Source: CALMEC01 sp963706315
GTDB lineage: Bacteria; Actinomycetota; Thermoleophilia; Miltoncostaeales; Miltoncostaeaceae
Direction: 5' to 3'
NCBI GenBank assembly: GCA_963706315.1
Contig: CAVPMA010000012.1
Span: 1 to 64,000 of the forward strand
Length of the DNA stretch: 64,000 bases
Part shown: positions 58,875-64,000 of the stretch, in pieces
Layout: every line of letters begins with the position of its first letter
Numbering within the stretch: position 1 is the stretch's first letter
The notes under the pieces: model-generated
What the model was told of the DNA's origin: nothing
Seen by the model: only the letters and a program-made list of their open reading frames with translations
Database searches by the model: none
Program-made: the position numbers and the translations under genes

Positions 58875-60109
58875 GCGCGAACGGGCCGATCGATTCCCGG
58901 CTGGTTGCACACCTGCGCGCACGTGCGGTCCGTGAGGCCGCGCTCGAGCCCGGCCGCGTAGATTCGGGCTCGCTGGGGCAGCTCGTCGAGCAGCTCATCG
59001 AGCAGGAACGACGCGTCATGCCCGCCGCCGAGCGCCGCGCCGTCGTGCAGGCGGTCGTCGACGAGACCCTTGGATTCGGACCGCTCGAGCCGCTCCTACG
59101 CGATCCGCAGGTGACGGAGGTCATGGTCAACGGACCGGACGCCGTGTTTGTCGAGCGGTGCGGGCGCATCGAGCCCGCCCCGGCGCGGTTCGCCGATGCC
59201 GCCCACCTGCTGCACGTCATCGACCGCATCCTGTCGCCACTCGGCCGACGGGTCGACGAGGCGAGCCCGATGGTCGATGCGCGCCTTCCCGACGGGTCGC
59301 GGATCAACGCGATCATCCCGCCGCTCAGTCTTCAGGGTCCCGTCCTGACCGTTCGCCGTTTCGGCGAGCGGACACTCGGCGGCGACGATCTCGTCGCGCT
59401 CGGGAGCCTGACCGAGCGGATGCTCGACCTCATGCGCGTCGGCGTGGTCGCGCGGCGGAACGTCCTCGTCATCGGTGGCACCGGCAGCGGCAAGACCACC
59501 ACCCTCGCGGCGCTTGCGGCGTTCATCCCCGCCGCCGAGCGCGTGATCACGATCGAGGATGCCGCGGAGCTTCGGATCGCGCTGCCGCACGTGATCCGGC
59601 TCGAGAGCCGGCCCGGGAGCCTCGAAGGACGCGGGGCGGTGACGATCCGCGCGCTCGTGCGGAACGCGCTTCGGATGCGACCCGATCGGATCGTGGTCGG
59701 GGAGGTCCGGGGGGCGGAGGCCCTCGACATGCTCGCCGCGATGACCACCGGCCACGAGGGCTCGCTCTCGACGCTGCACGCGTCGTCGCCGGCCGATGCC
59801 GTCCGCCGGCTTCAGACGCTCGCGTTGATGGGCGACCTGGACCTCCCGTTCGCGGCAGTGGCCGATCAGGTCGCCCACGCCATCGACCTGATCGTGCATC
59901 AGGCCCGCATGGCCGATGGCGTACGCCGGGTTGTCGAGATCACCGCGACGCAGGCGTCCGAGCACGGCGTGGCATTCACGCCGCTCGTGCGCTTCCATGC
60001 CGACGGATGGGACGGCGACCGGCTTGCGGGGACGTTCGTGTGGCACGAGGACGCGGCTGCTTGGCTGGCTCAGGCCCGCAACGACGCCGCGCTCGCGGAG
60101 CTCGGATGA
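58871..60109 (+). CDS. cpaF: CpaF/TadA pilus assembly ATPase
   Basis: A 412-residue hexameric secretion ATPase. The N-terminal VVDETLGFGPLEPLLRDPQV block, VTEVMVNGPDAVFVER, Walker A VIGGTGSGKTTT near residue 205, the Asp box ITIEDAAELRI and the His box STLHASSPADAVRRL are all visible, with RMRPDRIVVGEVRGAEALDM as Walker B. It powers extension of the Flp pilus. TTG start at 58871 fits the overlap. Confidence 0.93.
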   Translation: MSANGPIDSRLVAHLRARAVREAALEPGRVDSGSLGQLVEQLIEQERRVMPAAERRAVVQAVVDETLGFGPLEPLLRDPQVTEVMVNGPDAVFVERCGRIEPAPARFADAAHLLHVIDRILSPLGRRVDEASPMVDARLPDGSRINAIIPPLSLQGPVLTVRRFGERTLGGDDLVALGSLTERMLDLMRVGVVARRNVLVIGGTGSGKTTTLAALAAFIPAAERVITIEDAAELRIALPHVIRLESRPGSLEGRGAVTIRALVRNALRMRPDRIVVGEVRGAEALDMLAAMTTGHEGSLSTLHASSPADAVRRLQTLALMGDLDLPFAAVADQVAHAIDLIVHQARMADGVRRVVEITATQASEHGVAFTPLVRFHADGWDGDRLAGTFVWHEDAAAWLAQARNDAALAELG

Positions 60110-60984
60110 CCGGGGGTGTGCCTGCTGCGCTCGCGTCGGGGGCGGCCATCACCGCCGTGATGGGCGTCCGGCGACTCGATCCGGCTGCGGCACTCGTGCG
60201 ACTCGAGGCACTGCGCGGCTCGATTCGCACGCGCCGCTGCGCCGCGCTCGGCACCGCGCTCGCCCGGGCCGGCGTGCCCATCGACCCCGACGTGTTCCTC
60301 GCGGCGACGCTCGGCTGCGCCGGGTCGATGGGCGTGGTCGCGTGGACGCTCGTGCGAAGCCCGGTCGTCTCCGTGGTCGCTGCAGCCGCGGTCGGCGCTG
60401 CGGGATGGAGCGTGGTGGCGTCCGCCGAGCGACGGTATCGCGATCGGTTCGCGTCTCAGCTCCCGGCCGTCGCCCAGCAACTCGCGGGCGCGATCGGCGC
60501 CGGACTCTCGTTGCGGCAGGCAATCGCGCGCGCTGCCCGCGACGCCCCCGAGCCTGCCGCATCCGAGCTGCGCACGCTCTCGGCCGACCTCGAGCTGGGA
60601 GCGCGGATCGATACGGCGCTGCGGGACGCCGTGGCCCGGCTTCCCGATCCGGGGCTGCGAACGATGGTGACCGCGATCACCGTGCAGCGGGTCGTTGGAG
60701 GGGACCTCGCCCGAGCCCTCACCGACCTCGCAGCGGGGCTCGAGGAGCGCACCGCGCTCGAGCGGGAGGCACGATCGGCAACGGCGCAGGCGCGGATGTC
60801 GGCGTGGCTCGTGGCCGGCCTGCCGCTCGCCGGCGGCGTGCTGGTGGAGATCGCCTCACCGGGGACCCTCGCTCGGACGATCGGGCACGGACCGGGCCTT
60901 GGTCTGCTGATCGTCGCGACCGCGCTTCAGATGGTGGGCGTCGTACTCATCCGGCGCATCGTGCAGCCGGCGGGAGTGTCATGA
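60106..60984 (+). CDS. tadB: TadB-like pilus assembly platform protein
   Basis: A 292-residue type II secretion F-domain membrane protein. Hydrophobic segments flank the cytosolic part (FASQLPAVAQQLAGAIGAGL, then SLRQAIARAARDAPEP and MVTAITVQRVVGGDLARAL), ending in a membrane hairpin near the C-terminus. It forms half of the inner-membrane platform with TadC. ATG overlaps the cpaF stop (ATGA). Confidence 0.88.
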   Translation: MTGGVPAALASGAAITAVMGVRRLDPAAALVRLEALRGSIRTRRCAALGTALARAGVPIDPDVFLAATLGCAGSMGVVAWTLVRSPVVSVVAAAAVGAAGWSVVASAERRYRDRFASQLPAVAQQLAGAIGAGLSLRQAIARAARDAPEPAASELRTLSADLELGARIDTALRDAVARLPDPGLRTMVTAITVQRVVGGDLARALTDLAAGLEERTALEREARSATAQARMSAWLVAGLPLAGGVLVEIASPGTLARTIGHGPGLGLLIVATALQMVGVVLIRRIVQPAGVS

Positions 60985-61008
60985 GTCGCGGATGCCGGAG
61001 TTGAGCCT

Positions 61009-61872
61009 GTGGACGTTCCGAGCCCGTTGATGGTGTGGTCGCTGGCCTTGGTCGCATTGGCGTTGGGTCTGCATGCTCGTCGCGTCGAGCGCGGCGCCCG
61101 ACCCAGGCCGGTGGTTCCGCCGCTCATTCGCGCCGTTCGCGCCGTGCCGGTCCATCCTGCGTTGATCGGGCGGGCCGGTGGCGAGCGCATGCGGTCCGCG
61201 CTCGCAGCCGCGGGGCTCGCCTCGACACTTGGCGTGTCGCAGCTCGCACAGGCGCGACTCGCGCTCACCCAGGTCGGGCTCGTGACCGGCTGCGGCATCG
61301 CGATGGCAAGCGCCGGGCTCGGGGTCGTCAGCGCGATCGTGCTGGGAACCGCGGGGTACACGGGTCCGGCGCGCTGGGTCATCGTTCGCGCCCGCCGGCG
61401 TCGCCGGGCGATCATGCACGAGCTCCCGGACTTCATCGACCTCGTCGTGATCTGCGCGGAGTCGGGGATGGCGCTCGACGGCGCCGTTCGCATCGCGGCC
61501 GAGCGGCTGCCCGGCGAGCTCTCGTCGGAGATCTCCACGACGCTTCGTGAGCTCGACCTCGGGACGCCCCGGCGGGATGCCTACGTGGCGATGTCCGACC
61601 GGCTCGGCGTCGCAGCGGTCACCGGGCTCGTCGGGTCGCTCCTGCAGGCGGAGGAGCTCGGCTCGCCGATCGCATCCGTGCTTCGACGCCAAGCCGCGCT
61701 CATCCGGTCCGGTCGCACCCGGGAAATGCGCGAGCACGCGGCCCGCGCCGCGCCGAAGGTGCAGCTCGTCGTCGCGATGATCATGGTGCCCGCGGCGCTC
61801 CTGGTCATCCTCGGGGTCATGGTCATCGAACTCGTCGGTCAGCTCGGCGGGGTTGTCGGTGCCGCGCCATGA
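61009..61872 (+). CDS. tadC: TadC-like pilus assembly platform protein
   Basis: A 287-residue membrane protein of the same F-domain family: LPDFIDLVVICAESGMALDG, LSSEISTTLRELDLGTPRRD and LLQAEELGSPIASVLRRQAA are the usual family blocks. Membrane helices lie near residues 85-120 and 255-280. It partners TadB. GTG at 61009 lies 25 bases after tadB; the next gene overlaps its stop (ATGA). Confidence 0.87.
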   Translation: MDVPSPLMVWSLALVALALGLHARRVERGARPRPVVPPLIRAVRAVPVHPALIGRAGGERMRSALAAAGLASTLGVSQLAQARLALTQVGLVTGCGIAMASAGLGVVSAIVLGTAGYTGPARWVIVRARRRRRAIMHELPDFIDLVVICAESGMALDGAVRIAAERLPGELSSEISTTLRELDLGTPRRDAYVAMSDRLGVAAVTGLVGSLLQAEELGSPIASVLRRQAALIRSGRTREMREHAARAAPKVQLVVAMIMVPAALLVILGVMVIELVGQLGGVVGAAP

Positions 61873-62165
61873 TGCAGCGCGGATCCGCAGGCGCCGACTA
61901 CATCGCGGTCATCGCGGTGGTCGGGATCATCTTCGCCGGGCTTCTCGTGATGCGCCCCCAGCGGGTCGGTCCGAAGAGCCCGGTCGACGTGCTTCCCCCG
62001 ATCATCCGCCTCCTCGGCCACCCGGTCCAGAACCTCGAGCCCCGGCCGGCTGCACCGCGAGCATCCGTGATACGTCCGGGACCGCCGCGCAGGCGGGCGA
62101 CCCGGCGGCCCACGAGCGACCCCGCGGTCGTACTCTTGCCCGAGTGGTGGCACCGCGCGCCATGA
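61869..62165 (+). CDS. Flp-type pilin-like small protein
   Basis: A 98-residue protein with a short start MMQRGSAGADYIAVIAVVGI followed by one hydrophobic helix and a Pro/Arg-rich tail. The Gly/Ala-Asp-Tyr and hydrophobic pattern is similar to Flp pilins, which have GATAxEYG before the helix. The tail is longer than in typical Flp, so a pseudopilin or a small anchor protein is an alternative. Overlaps TadC (ATGA) and the next gene (ATGA). Confidence 0.55.
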   Translation: MMQRGSAGADYIAVIAVVGIIFAGLLVMRPQRVGPKSPVDVLPPIIRLLGHPVQNLEPRPAAPRASVIRPGPPRRRATRRPTSDPAVVLLPEWWHRAP

Positions 62166-63127
62166 GCCGCCCAGGGCCGGGCGACGCGGTGAGCCTCCGT
62201 GTCGGGTCATACTCGGATGCCATGGGACCTCGCGCCATCGATCCGTCCACGGGTCCCCCCTCGCCCTGCCCACGCTGCGCCGCACCGACGCGCGAATGGA
62301 TCCGCGCGCACGACCGCACGGGGCAACCCGACCGGCCGGTCCGGCGATGCACCGGCTGCGGCATCGGCTTCACCAGCCCCCCTCCCGGTGACGCGCCCGC
62401 GGCGCCTACCCGGCTTCCGAAGCGCGGTCCGCTCCGGGCGTACGCCGACCACATCATCCGTCGCGAGCTCAGGCCGCTCACCTCGGCTATCGCGCCGGAT
62501 GCGAGGGTGCTCGACATCGGCGCCGGTGGCGGCGACCGCGCGCTCGTGCTCGCCCGCGGCGGCCATCGCGTGACCGCCGTCGAACCCGACGCCGACGAGG
62601 CGGCGCGCGCCAGCGGCCAGCTCAACGGCAGTGCGGAGCTCCTCACGACCCCCATCCAGGAGCTGCCCGCCGACGCGAGCGGCTACGACGCAGCGCTCCT
62701 GTCACACGTGCTCGAGCACCTCCCCGATCCGGACGAGGCGCTCCGGCTCGTCCGCGAACGCCTCCGGCCCGGCGGGGCCATCGCCATCATGGTTCCCAAC
62801 GCCGGCGGGCTCCAGGCGCGAATCTTCCGGGGGCGCTGGCACCAGTGGGAGCCGTCGCGCCACCGCTGGCACTTCACCCGCGAGGTGCTCGGCGAGATGC
62901 TCGCCCGTGCCGGCTACCGCCACCTGAGCGTTCGGGCCTCCGGGGGATGGCGCTACCCGGCCAGCCTCGCCTACAGCATCGCCCCCCGGCTCGACCCGCA
63001 GACCCCGGGGTCGCCGCCCGCCATCGTCGGGCGGCTCTTCGCCCTCGCCCTCATACCGCTCGCGCTCGCCGAGGTCGCGACCGGACGCGGATCGCAGCTC
63101 GTCGCGACGGCCCGCGCCCCCGGCTAA
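62162..63127 (+). CDS. class I methyltransferase with N-terminal zinc ribbon
   Basis: A 321-residue protein from ATG 62162 (overlap ATGA); ATG 62222 would give 301 residues. An N-terminal CPRC...CTGC zinc ribbon (residues ~36-70) leads to a Rossmann methyltransferase core: VLDIGAGGGDRALVLARGG, AVEPDADEAA, SHVLEHLPDPDEALRLVRER. The arrangement resembles methyltransferases acting on lipids or glycans. Its link to the pilus operon is positional only. Confidence 0.8.
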   Translation: MSRPGPGDAVSLRVGSYSDAMGPRAIDPSTGPPSPCPRCAAPTREWIRAHDRTGQPDRPVRRCTGCGIGFTSPPPGDAPAAPTRLPKRGPLRAYADHIIRRELRPLTSAIAPDARVLDIGAGGGDRALVLARGGHRVTAVEPDADEAARASGQLNGSAELLTTPIQELPADASGYDAALLSHVLEHLPDPDEALRLVRERLRPGGAIAIMVPNAGGLQARIFRGRWHQWEPSRHRWHFTREVLGEMLARAGYRHLSVRASGGWRYPASLAYSIAPRLDPQTPGSPPAIVGRLFALALIPLALAEVATGRGSQLVATARAPG

Positions 63128-63134
63128 GCGGGCG

Positions 63135-63812
63135 CTACGCCGACACGGGACGCGGCCGCGCCACGGGCACGTCCACTCGCTCGAGCCCGGCCTCGAGCCC
63201 CGCCGGCCCCGGCGCCACCCACGCCCATGACGGCCGGCGATCACCGCCCACCGCCTCGCCGACGCTGCCCGGATTCACGAACAGGCACCCACCCGCCCGG
63301 CGGATCAGCGGCCGGTGGGTGTGGCCCGTCACCACGCAGTCGGCGGCCACGAGCGCCGCGATCTCCGCCAGCCGCTTCGGATCGGTGTCGACGTCCACCA
63401 GCACCTCCGACGCCGACTCCGGCGTGCCGTGCACCACCAGCACCTCGAAGCGCCCCACGTGCACCCGCATGCTCAGCGGCAGCTCCGCCAGGAAAGCGAG
63501 GCTCGCATCCGACAGGCGGTGCGCCGTCCACGACCGCGAGCCCACACGCGACGCCGCCGGATGCGCCCGCGGCCGCGGCGGTCGCATCGCCACCTTCTCA
63601 TCGGTGTTGCCGCGCACGCACGGCCATCCGAGGAGCGCCAGCCGCGACACGCACGCCTCGGGCTCGGATCCCCGCAGCACCAGGTCGCCGGTGCACGCCC
63701 CACGCGAGATGCCGGCTGCGCGGATCGCCGCCAACGTCGCGTCGAGCGCCGCGACGTTGCCGTGGATGTCGCCGAGCAGCGCGAGCCGGCCGGTGGGCGG
63801 ACCGGCCGTCAC
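63135..63812 (-). CDS. metallophosphoesterase (YfcE-like)
   Basis: A 225-residue calcineurin-like phosphatase. The dinuclear metal motifs read LALLGDIHGN, ACTGDLVLRG, VRGNTDEK, LVVHGTPES and VVTGHTHRPLIRR, with FVNPGSVGEAVGG at the end. It would hydrolyse phosphomonoesters or phosphodiesters; the substrate is unknown. GTG 63812 overlaps the upstream gene stop (GTGA). The stop lies 7 bases beyond the convergent methyltransferase. Confidence 0.9.
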   Translation of the reverse strand: MTAGPPTGRLALLGDIHGNVAALDATLAAIRAAGISRGACTGDLVLRGSEPEACVSRLALLGWPCVRGNTDEKVAMRPPRPRAHPAASRVGSRSWTAHRLSDASLAFLAELPLSMRVHVGRFEVLVVHGTPESASEVLVDVDTDPKRLAEIAALVAADCVVTGHTHRPLIRRAGGCLFVNPGSVGEAVGGDRRPSWAWVAPGPAGLEAGLERVDVPVARPRPVSA

Positions 63813-64000
63813 GCCGCGCGCGCGATGCGGGTGGGGGAACCCGTCGCACGAGCTCGCGCCGAGGCGCGCCGGCGCCGCGCACGGCGGGCCATCGCCCGGC
63901 ACCGCACCAGCACGGCGGCGAGCAGCACGCCCAGGCCGGCGGCGATCGTGAGCGCGCCCGTCGGGCTGCCGCCGCCGAGCACCGCGGCCAGCGCCGCGAG
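63809..64000 (-). CDS. partial membrane protein (C-terminal end)
   Basis: The last 63 codons of a gene running off the window edge. One hydrophobic segment (LTIAAGLGVLLAAVLVRCRA) precedes a very basic tail (RRARRRRASARARA). The TGA at 63809-63811 overlaps the phosphoesterase GTG, so the two are coupled. The rest is outside the window and the family cannot be named. Confidence 0.65.
   Translation of the reverse strand, partial: LAALAAVLGGGSPTGALTIAAGLGVLLAAVLVRCRAMARRARRRRASARARATGSPTRIARAA

Noticed and set aside
1..64000. CRISPR array, prophage, insertion sequence or replication origin
   Set aside because: No evenly spaced direct repeats, no transposase or integrase, no phage structural genes and no dnaA-box cluster were noticed in reading the window.

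Overview
The window is GC-rich, gene-dense chromosomal DNA with many GTG, TTG and apparently non-standard start codons and very many 1-4 base stop/start overlaps. Gene content (small secreted proteins with a C-terminal membrane anchor, separate LigD-type polymerase and ligase genes, a large LuxR/ATPase regulator, a Tad pilus locus, a DUF1800/DUF1501 pair, CcmE/CcmF haem delivery) fits a soil or aquatic actinomycete-type bacterium. A deep branch such as Thermoleophilia is my inference; nothing here proves the taxon. I see no phage, transposase or CRISPR array.

Layout. 1-6.5 kb: tRNA-Gly, a methyltransferase, a DUF4389 membrane protein, endonuclease IV, glutamyl-tRNA synthetase, then a LigD-type polymerase and a LigD-type ligase facing each other across a symmetric inverted-repeat element. 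6.5-11.9 kb: tRNA-Pro, a decayed oxidoreductase remnant, pyrophosphatase, an ABC-2 exporter, and a nitroreductase divergent from a LysR regulator. 11.8-17.5 kb: a tightly overlapped five-gene operon of mostly exported proteins (GIKW-repeat protein, GH26-like protein, DUF1800, DUF1501, cupredoxin). 17.8-25.7 kb: mutS2, an SDR, threonine dehydratase, phosphosugar mutase, a class III aminotransferase and a DUF4332 protein. 25.8-30.9 kb: ccmE, ccmF and a CcmI-like gene, then two M23 peptidases. 31-37 kb: uracil-DNA glycosylase, a small anchored protein, a DUF4242 protein, a LAL regulator, an alpha/beta hydrolase and transaldolase.

37-51.6 kb is mostly anabolic: FAD monooxygenase, transsulfuration genes (cystathionine beta-synthase and gamma-lyase/synthase), a GNAT acetyltransferase, a cation efflux protein, homoserine dehydrogenase, a frameshifted secreted-protein gene, lysA-thrC-thrB, a class V aminotransferase, a dihydropteroate synthase-like gene and class II fructose bisphosphatase. 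Together these cover the homoserine-to-threonine steps, the last lysine step and interconversion of cysteine and homocysteine.

51.6-64 kb: aldehyde dehydrogenase, two head-to-head gene fragments that look like a deletion scar, an uncharacterised gene pair, a DUF192 protein, and an eight- to nine-gene overlapping operon in which a response regulator and a soluble histidine kinase lead directly into Tad pilus assembly genes (CpaB, TadZ, CpaF, TadB, TadC, Flp-like). A phosphoesterase and a partial membrane protein close the window.

Most noteworthy: the 167-bp symmetric element at 5157-5323; the two-component/Tad operon; the exported five-gene operon with its SGIKW repeats; the two-gene deletion scar near 53.78 kb; the twice-frameshifted gene before lysA; and three genes (M23 peptidase, alpha/beta hydrolase, thrB) that seem to lack an ATG, GTG or TTG start.
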